Assembly (NCBI GenBank): GCA_009377755.1
Contig: WHTM01000043.1
Span: 1 to 42,164, forward strand
DNA: 42,164 nt
Direction of reading: 5' to 3'
From: Hyphomicrobiales bacterium
Lineage (GTDB): Bacteria; Pseudomonadota; Alphaproteobacteria; Rhizobiales; Xanthobacteraceae
In this document: in pieces, positions 22,316-31,281 of the stretch
Numbering within the stretch: position 1 is the stretch's first letter
Layout of the letters: each line of letters opens with the position of its first letter
The notes under the pieces: generated by a model
Told to the model about the DNA's origin: nothing
Databases searched by the model: none
The model's input: only the letters and a program-made list of their open reading frames with translations
Position numbers and translations under genes: made by a program

Positions 22316-23425
22316 CTACTCCGCCGCCACGGCTTTCCGTCCGATCGCCGCGTTGACCGCGGGCATCACCTTCTCGGCCATCAACTCCATCGACTTGCGG
22401 CCGAGCGCCGGATCGGTCCAGTCCTTGCCGCAATAGAGCAGCGTGCCGAAGCCGCCGATCGTCTCGTGCAATCTGAGGATCTCGTCGACCACCTGGTTGA
22501 CCGGCCCGCGGATAATCAGGTTGTCGATCGCGTAGTCGAGCGTTACTGCCTCGTCGGCCATGCCGGGATCACTCTTGAATGCGGCGAAGCGCTTGTAGCG
22601 CGCGAGCTTGCTGTATAACTGCCTCATGTAGAAGTGGTACGGACTGTTGGGGTCGTCGCCGCCATACGCGCGTGCGACCTTGTCGTCTTCGTTGACGAAG
22701 ATCGAGCGTGCCACGCGCCAGATCGCCCGGTCAGCCTTGTGTCCGCCTTCGGCAGCGCCCTTGGCATAGTTGATCCAATGGTTGCCGAGGGTGTTCTGGT
22801 GCATGAGGTTCGATGACACCGGCCCCCAGCCGCGCTTGCCGAGCGCAATCACGCCCTTCGACTCCGGATCGGAAGCGGTGCCGACGATCAGTGGATGCGG
22901 CTTCTGGTACGGCTTGACGATGTTGCCGATTCCGACCTCCGGCCACAGGGTCTTCTCGGTCGAAATGTTCCAGTACTTGCCCTTGATGTCGTAGGGCGCC
23001 TTGCCTGCCCAGATCGCCAGGATCTGGTCGATCGCCTCGATGAACATCGCGCCGCGGTCGTGGTCCAGGATGCCGAGCGCTTCCGCGTCGGAGCGCAGAA
23101 TCCCGGCGCCGATGCCGAAGATGAACCGGCCCTCGAACAGGTTGTCGATCATTGCCGCATTGGAGGCGACGATCGCCGGATGGCTGTGCGGCAGATTGTG
23201 CACGGCGGTGCCGACCTTCATCTGCTTGGTCGCGTCGAGCAACGTCGCGATGAACATCAGGCTGTTGGGGATGTTCTCGACCTCGTCGGTCAAGTGCTCG
23301 CCGCAATAGCCTTCGGAGAAGCCGAGCTTGTCGGCAAGGATGAAGGCCTCGCGGTCCTCCTTCAGCGTCTGCGCGTAGTTCCGCCCGACCGGATGCACCG
23401 GCATGGTGAAAAAGCCGAGCTTCAT
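22316..23425 (-). CDS. LLM-class flavin-dependent oxidoreductase (luciferase-like monooxygenase)
   Basis: The ATG at 23425 follows GGGGGAAGA; the open frame begins five codons earlier at a TTG. The 369-aa product is a luciferase-like TIM-barrel protein: KLGFFTMPVHP at the start, GYCGEHLTDE (substrate and flavin face), TAVHNLPHSHPAIVASNAAMIDNLFEGRFIFGIG, the usual core motif in this family, and IIRGPVNQVVDEILRL at the end. It likely uses reduced FMN from a separate reductase to oxygenate a small molecule. No reductase is nearby. It lies 51 bases downstream of glnS and on the same strand, so some read-through is possible. Confidence 0.92.
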   Translation of the reverse strand: MKLGFFTMPVHPVGRNYAQTLKEDREAFILADKLGFSEGYCGEHLTDEVENIPNSLMFIATLLDATKQMKVGTAVHNLPHSHPAIVASNAAMIDNLFEGRFIFGIGAGILRSDAEALGILDHDRGAMFIEAIDQILAIWAGKAPYDIKGKYWNISTEKTLWPEVGIGNIVKPYQKPHPLIVGTASDPESKGVIALGKRGWGPVSSNLMHQNTLGNHWINYAKGAAEGGHKADRAIWRVARSIFVNEDDKVARAYGGDDPNSPYHFYMRQLYSKLARYKRFAAFKSDPGMADEAVTLDYAIDNLIIRGPVNQVVDEILRLHETIGGFGTLLYCGKDWTDPALGRKSMELMAEKVMPAVNAAIGRKAVAAE

Positions 23426-23476
23426 AAAGTCTTCCCCCAAATGCTCCGCGGGCGCAATACGCCTCGCTATTGCGTT

Positions 23477-25153
23477 CTACAATGCGGCCTGCACCTTGGC
23501 CCAGGTGTCGCGCAGGCCCACGGTGCGGTTGAACACCAGCTTGCCGGGCGCGGAGTCGGGATCGCGGTAGAAGTAGCCCTGGCGCTCGAACTGTACCGCA
23601 TCCACGGCGTTCGTGCCTGCAAGCGATGGCTCGACCATCGCGCCTGGTAACACTTCGAGCGAATTCGGATCCAGGTCGGCGGTGAAATTTCCGGCATTCG
23701 GCACTTCCGACATGAACAACTGGTTGAAGAGCCGTACTTCCGCCGGCACGGCGTCCGCTGCCGATACCCAGTGCAATGTCGCCTGCACCTTACGCCTGTC
23801 CGGCGCATTGCCGCCCTTGGTCGCCGGGTCGTAGGTGCAGCGCAGCTCGATCGTCTCGCCGGCCGCGTCCTTCACCACCTCGCGGCAGGTGATGAAATAG
23901 GCGTAGCGCAGTCGCACCTCCTTGCCGGGCGACAGGCGGAAGAATTTCTTCGGCGGGTTCTCCATGAAATCATCGCGCTCGACATAGAGCTCGCGGCCGA
24001 AACGGATACGGCGCGTGCCGGCGGACGGATCGTCGGGGTGGTTGATGGCGTCGAGCTCTTCGCCCAGCCCCTGATAGTTCTCGATCACCACCTTGAGCGG
24101 GCGCAGCACCGCCATGCGCCGCTGCGCCGTCCTGTTCAGGTGCTCGCGGATGGAGAATTCGAGCATACCGACGTCGACCACGCTGTTCGCCTTGGCGACA
24201 CCGACGCGCCTGATGAAGTCGCGGATCGCTGCCGGCGGAACACCGCGGCGGCGCAGGCCGGCGAGCGTCGGCATGCGCGGATCGTCCCAGCCGCCGACGT
24301 GGCCGCCGCGCACCAATTCGGTGAGCACCCGCTTCGACAGCACCGTGTAGCTGAGGTTGAGGCGGGCGAATTCATACTGCCGCGGCCGCGAGGGCACCGG
24401 CAGGTTGTCGATGAACCAGTCGTAAAGCGGCCGGTGATCCTCGAACTCCAGCGTGCAGATCGAGTGCGTGATCCCCTCGATCGCATCCGACTGGCCGTGC
24501 GCGAAGTCGTAACTCGGATAGATGCGCCAGGCCGCGCCGGTGCGCGGATGCTCGGCGTGCAGGATGCGGTAGAGCACCGGGTCGCGCAGGTTGATGTTGC
24601 CCGACGCCATGTCGATCTTGGCGCGCAGCACGCGCGCGCCGTTGGGGAACTCGCCGGCGCGCATGCGGCGCAGGAGATCGAGATTTTCCTCGACGCTGCG
24701 CTCGCGGAACGGACTGTTCCGCCCCGGTTCGGTCAGCGTGCCGCGTGCCGCCCGCATCTCCTCCTGCGACTGGTCGTCGACATAGGCCTTGCCGACATGG
24801 ACCAGATACTCGGCCCAGTCGTAGAGCTGCTCGAAATAGTCCGATGCGTGATAGAGGTGCGGGCCCCAGTCGAAGCCGAGCCAGCGCACGTCGCGCTCGA
24901 TGGCGTCGATATATTCCTGCTCCTCCCGGGTTGGGTTGGTATCGTCGAAGCGCAGGTGGCAGCGTCCGCCGAATTCCTGCGCCACGCCGAAATTGAGGCA
25001 GATCGCCTTGGCATGGCCGATGTGCAGGTACCCGTTCGGTTCCGGCGGAAACCGGGTGACGACCTGCCGATGGCGTCCGGATTCGAGGTCCGCCGCGATG
25101 ATATCGCGGATGAAATCGCGGCCCGCCTCCGTTGCCGCCTCACCGCCCACCAT
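23477..25153 (-). CDS. glnS: Glutaminyl-tRNA synthetase
   Basis: Class I aminoacyl-tRNA synthetase charging tRNA-Gln in the cytoplasm. The ATG at 25153 has GGGAG upstream and gives 558 residues, the usual length; the frame is open to 25315 but that extension is Arg-rich and unlike the family. Motifs: HIGH at 44-47 ([13 protein letters not shown]), the glutamine-pocket block [16 protein letters not shown], and the KMSKS-like VLSKR. The C-terminal beta-barrel anticodon-binding domains are present ([11 protein letters not shown] and [19 protein letters not shown]). Alphaproteobacteria often use the GatCAB route for Gln-tRNA, so a GlnRS gene here is usual for part of the group only. Confidence 0.97.
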   Translation of the reverse strand: MVGGEAATEAGRDFIRDIIAADLESGRHRQVVTRFPPEPNGYLHIGHAKAICLNFGVAQEFGGRCHLRFDDTNPTREEQEYIDAIERDVRWLGFDWGPHLYHASDYFEQLYDWAEYLVHVGKAYVDDQSQEEMRAARGTLTEPGRNSPFRERSVEENLDLLRRMRAGEFPNGARVLRAKIDMASGNINLRDPVLYRILHAEHPRTGAAWRIYPSYDFAHGQSDAIEGITHSICTLEFEDHRPLYDWFIDNLPVPSRPRQYEFARLNLSYTVLSKRVLTELVRGGHVGGWDDPRMPTLAGLRRRGVPPAAIRDFIRRVGVAKANSVVDVGMLEFSIREHLNRTAQRRMAVLRPLKVVIENYQGLGEELDAINHPDDPSAGTRRIRFGRELYVERDDFMENPPKKFFRLSPGKEVRLRYAYFITCREVVKDAAGETIELRCTYDPATKGGNAPDRRKVQATLHWVSAADAVPAEVRLFNQLFMSEVPNAGNFTADLDPNSLEVLPGAMVEPSLAGTNAVDAVQFERQGYFYRDPDSAPGKLVFNRTVGLRDTWAKVQAAL

Positions 25154-25382
25154 CGTCCTGGACTCCCTTACCTTTGCTGCGCCGCGGCGAACCGCGGCGC
25201 GCGGCCTATGTGCCAAATCCCGCCTGCTTCGCCAAGGTCGATGTGACGAACCGTCGGGTTGACAAGCGGGAGGATGCCAATGGACGATCAGGGGACCTTG
25301 AGACGCCTGCTGCACAATGGCGTCCCCGGAGGAAATCGAGCGCCGTTCCGGTCGGATCGGCCTTTACCCGAAGGAGAGTTCC

Positions 25383-26399
25383 ATGCGGATGCTCCGACTT
25401 CTGCTGTTACCCGCGGCCGCCGTGGGCGTCGCCCTCACCATCGGCGCCGCCCAGGCGCAGACCAAGATCACCATCGGCAAGGTGCTGAGCGGCAACGGCT
25501 TCCATATTCCGACCTATGTCGCCATGGACCGGGGTTTCTACAAGGAGGAAGGCCTCGACGCCCGCTTCATCATGTTGACCGGGGGAGCGCTGGTGAAGGC
25601 CGCGCTGTCGGGCAATATCGACTTCGTGCCGATTCCATCCGGTGGCGCGCAGGCGGCGCTGAGCGGCGCGGAAATCCGCTATGTGGTCGGCTCGTCGCTC
25701 AAGTCGCAATGGCTGATCGCGGTACGCCCTGACATCAATAAGGCGACGGACCTGAAGGGCAAGACCATCGGCTACGGCCGTCAAGGCGCCGCCGACTACG
25801 ACGAAGGCGCGGCGGTGATGCTGCGCGCCTTCAACATGGCGCCCGGCAAGGACTACAAGGTTATTTCGTTTCCGGGCGAAACCGAGCGAATCGCCGCCCT
25901 GATCAACGGCGATATCTCCGCCGGGCTGATCTCGGTCGCGCATGCGCCGAAAGCGATCAATGCCGGCATGAAGGTGTTGCTACGCACCGGCGACTACATC
26001 CAGCGGGCGGGTGGAACCGTCTGGGCCCGCAAGGACTTCGTCGACCAGAATCCGGAAACGGTGAAGAAGTTCGTCCGCGCCATCGCCAAGGCCGTCATGT
26101 ATTTCCGCGATGACCGTGCCGGGTCGATCCCGATCCTGCGCAATCATCTCGGCATCGACAACGACCGGGATGCCGGCATCGTGTGGGACCAGGTGCACAA
26201 CACATTCGGCGCGGAGATTCCTCCCAACCTGTTCCGCCAGATCCTGGAATCGCGTCGAAAGACCATGATCGCCGCCAAGCAGTGGGCGGCCGACAAGCCA
26301 TTGCCCGATCCGGAGCAGTTCATCACCCGCAATCTCCTTGATCCGACACTCAAGGAGATGAAGTACGTCCCGACCAAGCTCGACGCGCCGACCAACTGA
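25383..26399 (+). CDS. ABC transporter substrate-binding protein (NMT1/SsuA-like)
   Basis: The ATG at 25383 follows AAGGAGA and gives 338 residues. A signal peptide covers about 25 residues (MRMLRLLLLPAAAVGVAL, cleavage after AAQA). The mature part has the NMT1/SsuA fold: YVAMDRGFYKEEGLDARFI, GNIDFVPIPSGGAQA, DLKGKTIGYGR and YIQRAGGTVWARKDF. These proteins bind sulfonates, nitrate-like ions, pyrimidine precursors or aromatic acids. It converges with the permease/ATPase operon (26655-29118, opposite strand), which is the likely membrane partner although the two cannot share a transcript. It runs divergently from glnS. Confidence 0.9.
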   Translation: MRMLRLLLLPAAAVGVALTIGAAQAQTKITIGKVLSGNGFHIPTYVAMDRGFYKEEGLDARFIMLTGGALVKAALSGNIDFVPIPSGGAQAALSGAEIRYVVGSSLKSQWLIAVRPDINKATDLKGKTIGYGRQGAADYDEGAAVMLRAFNMAPGKDYKVISFPGETERIAALINGDISAGLISVAHAPKAINAGMKVLLRTGDYIQRAGGTVWARKDFVDQNPETVKKFVRAIAKAVMYFRDDRAGSIPILRNHLGIDNDRDAGIVWDQVHNTFGAEIPPNLFRQILESRRKTMIAAKQWAADKPLPDPEQFITRNLLDPTLKEMKYVPTKLDAPTN

Positions 26400-26440
26400 A
26401 CCAAGGCGCGACTCAACGGGCTGTCATCCCGGACGCGTCA

Positions 26441-26504
26441 CCGATCTCGGGTTTACCCGAGATCGGCGCTTAAACTACCCAAGTCGGCAACAGCCGACCT
26501 GGGT
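26441..26504. repeat. Palindromic intergenic repeat, copy B, two hairpins
   Basis: Hairpin 1 is a perfect 12-bp stem: CCGATCTCGGGT (26441-26452), loop TT, ACCCGAGATCGG (26455-26466). Hairpin 2 pairs ACCCAAGTCGGC (26477-26488) with GCCGACCTGGGT (26493-26504), loop AACA, one mismatch. It lies between convergent genes, so it may also act as a two-way transcription stop even though no T-tract follows. The second part matches copy A at 19882-19938. Confidence 0.65.
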
Positions 26505-26654
26505 GGCGCGATCCGGGACCCATGTATCCCTGTCTTCGTGGGATGCGACCAGCACACGTGTTGTCAATTGCAGCACGCGGAGACGTGGGTCCCGGCTCGC
26601 GGGCGCCTACGGCGCCTTGGCTGGGATGAGAGCGGAGGGTCTCCGGCCCATCCG

Positions 26655-27515
26655 TCAATACTCCGCGGCGTGCTGCGGCCGCCATCGCGTCAGCCGCTGC
26701 TCAAGCAACTGCACCAGCCCGGTCATGACCAACGAAAGCCCGGCGAACACGATCAGCCCGGCGAAGACCACGGCAACCTTGTACTGGCCGGCCGCCTGCA
26801 CCATCATCACGCCGAGCCCGTCCTCGGACCCGAAGAACTCCGCCACCACGACGCCGAGCACCGCGCGGCCGATCGCCAGCCTTAATCCGGCGACGATGTA
26901 CGGCATTGCGTTCGGCACCACGACGAGGCGGGCGATGTCCCATTCCTTGGCGCCGAACGAGCGCACCACGTTGATCAGCAGCTTGTCCGAATTGCGGACA
27001 CCCTCGTAAGTGTTGATCAAGAGGGGGAAAAGGGCGCCGATGAACACGATCACCACCTTCGACCACAGGCCGAGCCCGAACCACAGCAGAACCAACGGCA
27101 GGAACACCAGCCGTGGCGTGGCGTTGAAGGCGGTGATGAACGGATCGAGCATGGCATTGAGCGTCGGCGAGCGGCCGATCAGCACGCCGAGCGGCAGCCC
27201 GACAACGATGGCAAGACCGAGGCCGAGCGCGAATCCGGAGGCGCTGACGCTGAGCGGCGCCCAGATCGTCCCGGTCGCAAACATGGTCCAGAGCGTGCCC
27301 GCGATCTGGCTCGGCGTGGTGAAGAACAGCTTGGTTCCCGGGGCGAACGTGACCAAGTACGGCAGCGCCTCCCACAGGGCCAGTAGCGCGACGATGCTGC
27401 CAACGCCCAACACGGTCGGCTCCAGCTGCCGCCACAGACTCTTCGGCGGCGCCTCAAGGTCATCTGCCGGCGCGGCCGTGGAGATGTTCGCATCGACGGC
27501 CTGAAGCTCGCTCAT
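26655..27515 (-). CDS. ABC transporter permease, taurine/nitrate type (second permease)
   Basis: A 286-aa membrane protein with six predicted helices. The cytoplasmic EAA loop that docks with the ATPase is visible as NVVRSFGAKEWDIARLVVVPNAMPYIVAGLRLAIGRA, cited here in part as RSFGAKEWDIARLVV. The N-terminal 35 residues are acidic and cytoplasmic. It is the last gene of a three-gene operon (ATPase, permease, permease), starting three bases after the previous stop. It is related to, but clearly different from, its neighbour at 27519-28343, so the transporter could be a permease heterodimer. Confidence 0.92.
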   Translation of the reverse strand: MSELQAVDANISTAAPADDLEAPPKSLWRQLEPTVLGVGSIVALLALWEALPYLVTFAPGTKLFFTTPSQIAGTLWTMFATGTIWAPLSVSASGFALGLGLAIVVGLPLGVLIGRSPTLNAMLDPFITAFNATPRLVFLPLVLLWFGLGLWSKVVIVFIGALFPLLINTYEGVRNSDKLLINVVRSFGAKEWDIARLVVVPNAMPYIVAGLRLAIGRAVLGVVVAEFFGSEDGLGVMMVQAAGQYKVAVVFAGLIVFAGLSLVMTGLVQLLEQRLTRWRPQHAAEY

Positions 27516-27518
27516 CGT

Positions 27519-28343
27519 CTACTGTCCGACTCGCCAGGGAAATGCCGAGCGCTCCGCCCACCGGATGCCTTCGGTGAGCACAACCGCGATGATCATCACG
27601 CTGAGAATGCAGGCAAACATCTTGTCGAGTGCGAACAGATCGCCGAATTTCGCGATCGCGTAGCCGATGCCCTCCGAAGCGGCGAAGAACTCGCCGACCA
27701 GGACACCGATCAGCCCGCGGCCGACAGCGATGCGAGCGCCGGCAACGATGTAGGGCAGCACGCTCGGCACGATGACTTTGAGGTACAGGTCCTTCTCCTT
27801 GCCGCCGAGCGAGCGCACCACGTTGATCAGCAATCGGTCGACCGCGCGCACGCCGGCATAGGCATTGAAGATGAAGGGAAAGATCGAGAGCAGGAAGATG
27901 ATGATCGCCTTGCCGGAGACGCCGACGCCGAAGAACACGATCAGCAGCGGCGCCAAAGCCACCAGCGGACTCGCATAGAACACCGTCATCAGGGGATCGA
28001 GCGCGTAGCCCACGCGCACCCGCCACCCCATGACGATGCCGATGGTCACGCCCACCACTACTGCGGCGGTGAAACCATAGAGGAACGGCACCGCGCTGAC
28101 TGCGAGGTCGGCCCAAAGTTCCCCGCTCACCACCAATTCGGCGAGGCCGGAAAAAATCAAGTTTGGCTTGCTGATGAACAGCGCATTGAACGGCACAACC
28201 AAGAATACCGCCTGCCAGGCGATAAAGAACAGCAGCACGGCGAGCGCGCCGAGCAACGGCTTGCGGTAGCGTTCGACGAACGTTTCCCGGGTCACGGCGT
28301 CGTCTGCCGGCACGGCGGGGTTGGGAAGGGTTTGGTCCGTCAT
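27519..28343 (-). CDS. ABC transporter permease, taurine/nitrate type (first permease)
   Basis: A 274-aa permease of the SsuC/TauC/NrtB class. The short acidic N-terminus is followed by a first helix (LLGALAVLLFFIAWQAVFL) and five more. The EAA loop is LGGKEKDLYLKVIVPSVLPYI. The start lies four bases after the ATPase stop with no separate ribosome binding site, so translation is coupled. It probably pairs with the 26655-27515 permease over the same ATPase. Confidence 0.92.
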   Translation of the reverse strand: MTDQTLPNPAVPADDAVTRETFVERYRKPLLGALAVLLFFIAWQAVFLVVPFNALFISKPNLIFSGLAELVVSGELWADLAVSAVPFLYGFTAAVVVGVTIGIVMGWRVRVGYALDPLMTVFYASPLVALAPLLIVFFGVGVSGKAIIIFLLSIFPFIFNAYAGVRAVDRLLINVVRSLGGKEKDLYLKVIVPSVLPYIVAGARIAVGRGLIGVLVGEFFAASEGIGYAIAKFGDLFALDKMFACILSVMIIAVVLTEGIRWAERSAFPWRVGQ

Positions 28344-28347
28344 CGGG

Positions 28348-29118
28348 TCAGATCGTGATTTCGTCCTTGAGTGCGTGCCAGATCTCGAGCTTGAGATCGT
28401 TGAACTCCGGCGTCACCCGCATTTCGTAGTCGCGCGGCCGCGGCAGTTCGATCGGAAATATCTTCTTGGCGTGGCCAGGGCGCTTGGTCATGACCATCAC
28501 CCGGTCGGACAGATAGATCGCCTCGTCGATCTGATGAGTGACGAACAGGACGGTCTTGCGCGCCTCCTGCCAGATGCGCAGCAGCTCGACCTGCATCAGG
28601 TCGCGCGTCTGCGCATCCAGTGCCGCAAACGGCTCGTCCATCAACAGCACGTCCGGGTCGGTGGCGAGCGCGCGCGCGAGACCGACGCGCTGCTTCATGC
28701 CGCCGGAGAGCTCATGCGGAAAATGTCCCTCGAACCCGGAGAGCCCCACCATCTCGATGAAATGCTGGGACACGTTGTGGCGCGTCTCGGTCGGCACACC
28801 TTTGAGTTCGAGCCCGAGCTCAATGTTGTGCTGTACGGACCGCCACGGCAGCAAGCCGAATTCCTGGAACACCATGGCGCGGTCCGTGCCGGGCCCAGCG
28901 ATCGGCTTGCCGTGCATGCGCAGGTCACCCGAGTCCGGCCTGATCAGGCCGAGCAGCACATTGAGGAAGGTGCTCTTGCCGCAACCGGACGGGCCGACGA
29001 TCGACAGGAACTCGCCCTCGTTGACGTCGATGTCGAAGCCGTAGAGCGCCCGCACCGGGCCGCGGTTGGGCGGCCGGAAGGTGAGGTTGACGTTCCGTCC
29101 CTGGATATACGCTGGCAT
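28348..29118 (-). CDS. ABC transporter ATP-binding protein, taurine/nitrate type
   Basis: From the ATG at 29118 the protein has 256 residues, typical for SsuB/TauB-type subunits; the frame is open to 29256 but the extra part is unlike the family. Motifs: Walker A GPSGCGKST, Q-loop VFQEFGLLPW, signature LSGGMKQR, Walker B VLLMDEPF, D-loop ALD, and switch His in VTHQIDEA. It energises both permeases downstream. Because the isolated permease and binding protein at 32696-34817 have no ATPase, this subunit might serve them as well (inference). Confidence 0.95.
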   Translation of the reverse strand: MPAYIQGRNVNLTFRPPNRGPVRALYGFDIDVNEGEFLSIVGPSGCGKSTFLNVLLGLIRPDSGDLRMHGKPIAGPGTDRAMVFQEFGLLPWRSVQHNIELGLELKGVPTETRHNVSQHFIEMVGLSGFEGHFPHELSGGMKQRVGLARALATDPDVLLMDEPFAALDAQTRDLMQVELLRIWQEARKTVLFVTHQIDEAIYLSDRVMVMTKRPGHAKKIFPIELPRPRDYEMRVTPEFNDLKLEIWHALKDEITI

Positions 29119-29279
29119 CAGGCTGGTATCCGCCGCTATGGATGGTGCTACTGTCTCACATCCATCGCGTCTTCGTGCAGAGGTTGATTGCCGCATCATG
29201 CGGCAATTCCCGATCACCGCAAGCCACCGGATGCCAGCGGAGATGTTGCACCGCAACCGGAGCCGCCGGCGGTCGAGTG

Positions 29280-30470
29280 CTATCGTAGTTCGGGCGTCCG
29301 ATCGAAAAAGCGCGCATGCTCGCCGAGCGCGTAGCGATCGGTCATGCCGGCGATGTAGTCGGCGACCCGGCGCGCCAGCGCGCCTTCGTCGGCTGCTTCA
29401 ACGCCCTGCGCCCATTCCACAGGCATGTCTTGCGGATGTGCCGTGTAATGACGGAACAGGTCACGAACGACCTGGTCGGCCTGTTGCATGATGCCCGCCA
29501 CCCGCGGATGCCGGTACATGCGCGGCCAGAGAAAATCCTTGATGGCGCGGTCGGCCGCCGCCATTGCCGGCGCAAACCCGACCACGGCCGACCTGGCCTG
29601 GCGCACGTCCTCGGCCGCACGCGGCGCGAACTCGGCAATCCGCCGCCGGCTTTCGCCGATCACATCCTCGATCATCCGGGCGATGACGCGGCGAATGAGT
29701 TCGTGCCCCTGGCGCGGCGGGTCCACGTGACGCGCTGTCGTCTCGCGCAGCGCGTCACCGACGACGGGCAGCGATTCCAGTTCCTCAAGGTGGAACAGCT
29801 CGGCACGCAGGCCGTCGTCGATATCGTGAGCATCATAGGCGATATCGTCGGCAATCGCCGCCGCCTGCGCCTCGGCGCTGGGATACGACCATAGCTCGAG
29901 ATCGTGGAACCGCGCATAGTCGGCGATGGCACGTGGCAATCCTGACGCGCGCCTCGCCGCGCCGCAAAGGTCCGTGAGCGGCCCGTTGTGCTTGACCAGG
30001 CCTTCCAATGTCTCCCAGGTCAGGTTGAGGCCGTCGAAGCCGGCATAGCGGCGCTCCAGCCGCGTCACCACCGACAGCGTTTGGGCGTTGTGATCGAACC
30101 CCCCATTGACAGTGAGGCAGGCGTCGAGCGCGCGCTCCCCGGCATGGCCGAACGGAGGATGGCCGAGGTCGTGACCGAGCGCCGAGGCTTCGGCGAGGTC
30201 CTCATCGAGCCCGAGCGCGCGCGCCAGCGACCGGGCGATTTGCGTCACTTCCAGCGTATGGGTCAGCCGCGTCCGATAGTGGTCGCCCTCGTGATAGACG
30301 AACACCTGGGTCTTGTGGGCCAGCCGCCGGAAGGCGGTGGCGTGGATGAGCCGGTCGCAGTCGCGGCGGAACTCGCTGCGGGTCGGGCTCGGCGGCTCGG
30401 CGACCAGACGGCCGCGGCTCCTGGCCGGATCGGCGGCATAAGCCGCCCGCGCGCCGCTTCCGACCGCCAT
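29280..30470 (-). CDS. dgt: Deoxyguanosinetriphosphate triphosphohydrolase-like protein
   Basis: A 396-aa HD-domain phosphohydrolase that would cleave dNTPs to the deoxynucleoside and triphosphate. HD residues: His71 in RLTHTLEV, His100-Asp101 in [13 protein letters not shown], and the distal Asp in [11 protein letters not shown]. The N-terminus has the family mark [19 protein letters not shown] ([10 protein letters not shown]). The C-terminus is of the shorter dGTPase-like type common in alphaproteobacteria. It is divergent from erpA, an arrangement often seen in this group. In many relatives argS follows dgt, but here the ABC transporter operon does. Confidence 0.94.
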   Translation of the reverse strand: MAVGSGARAAYAADPARSRGRLVAEPPSPTRSEFRRDCDRLIHATAFRRLAHKTQVFVYHEGDHYRTRLTHTLEVTQIARSLARALGLDEDLAEASALGHDLGHPPFGHAGERALDACLTVNGGFDHNAQTLSVVTRLERRYAGFDGLNLTWETLEGLVKHNGPLTDLCGAARRASGLPRAIADYARFHDLELWSYPSAEAQAAAIADDIAYDAHDIDDGLRAELFHLEELESLPVVGDALRETTARHVDPPRQGHELIRRVIARMIEDVIGESRRRIAEFAPRAAEDVRQARSAVVGFAPAMAAADRAIKDFLWPRMYRHPRVAGIMQQADQVVRDLFRHYTAHPQDMPVEWAQGVEAADEGALARRVADYIAGMTDRYALGEHARFFDRTPELR

Positions 30471-30579
30471 TCTGCCGCTCCGTTGACCTCGGCCGCTCCC
30501 GTACTTACCTATTCATCGGCGCGCTTTCCGGCTAAGTGGATACCGTAGCGGCCTGGAAAGCGCGCCAGCTCTATAGTTT

Positions 30580-30627
30580 GAGCGCGTTCTGACGCAAGAC
30601 CGGTACCCACTTTTGCTGAACGCGCTC
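30580..30627. repeat. Inverted repeat with perfect 10-bp arms in the dgt-erpA gap
   Basis: GAGCGCGTTC (30580-30589) pairs perfectly with GAACGCGCTC (30618-30627) across 28 bases. It lies between the divergent starts of dgt and erpA, where an Fe-S or stress regulator could bind. It also looks like a dispersed palindrome type of this bacterial group, so it may be a mobile or structural repeat rather than an operator. Confidence 0.5.
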
Positions 30628-30673
30628 GGGGTTGCAATCGACGCGGCGCCGATTCGCCTGTGATAATCGTTCG

Positions 30674-31027
30674 ATGGCCATGACGATGGAAACGACGACG
30701 GAAGACAATGTGACGGTCACCGAGCGGGCGGCACGGCGGATCGCGCAAATCCTCAAGGGCGAGCCGGACGGCACCATGCTGCGCGTCAGCGTGGAAGGTG
30801 GCGGCTGTTCCGGTTTCCAATACAAGTTCGACATGGACCGGGAGAAGGCAGCCGACGACCTGGTCATCGAGCGCGACGCCGCCACGGTCCTGATCGACCC
30901 GGTGTCGCTGGAATATATGGCGGGTTCCGAGATCGATTTTGTCGACGACCTGATTGGGGCCTCGTTCAAGGTGGTGAACCCGAACGTCAAGGCTGCCTGC
31001 GGCTGCGGGACAAGTTTCGCATTGTAA
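30674..31027 (+). CDS. erpA: A-type iron-sulfur carrier protein (ErpA)
   Basis: The ATG at 30674 gives 117 residues; a second Met at 30680 or 30686 is possible because no strong ribosome binding site decides. The three Fe-S ligand cysteines of the HesB/IscA family are present: Cys45 (GGGCSGFQY), Cys109 and Cys111 (ACGCGTSF) near the C-terminus. It would accept clusters from a scaffold and insert them into target proteins in the cytoplasm. The block LIDPVSLEYMAGSEIDFVDD is typical for ErpA. It is divergent from dgt. Confidence 0.93.
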   Translation: MAMTMETTTEDNVTVTERAARRIAQILKGEPDGTMLRVSVEGGGCSGFQYKFDMDREKAADDLVIERDAATVLIDPVSLEYMAGSEIDFVDDLIGASFKVVNPNVKAACGCGTSFAL

Positions 31028-31079
31028 CGCCGGATTCCGGAAATTTTTTCTAAATGAAGAAAGTGCTCGGCGGAGCGCC

Positions 31080-31236
31080 AGCTTTGCCACGCCCGGCCGG
31101 CTATCAGACCAACACCTTCGTCTATGGCATCGGCGGCTATCGCTGCACCGACTTCCTGCGCGTCGGCATACCAGTGAACATCATCGCTGGCTGGTGGCCA
31201 GCGTCGTGATCTCCTGGTATTGGCCGCTTTTGCGCG
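31080..31236 (+). pseudogene. Decayed 3' fragment of an SLC13-type (DASS family) transporter
   Basis: Three frames together spell the end of an SLC13-type anion transporter: SFATP at 31080-31095 in one frame, then [19 protein letters not shown] and [12 protein letters not shown] in a second, then [13 protein letters not shown] in a third. In intact members these blocks form one continuous sequence, SFATP-x-GYQTNT...PLN. At least two frameshifts separate them and no start or upstream part remains. The fragment lies between erpA and the MFS gene and is evidence of deletion in this interval. Confidence 0.7.
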
Positions 31237-31281
31237 TCCACTATCCCGCTGCACCGGAAAGCGGGTTAATCTGCGCGCCGA

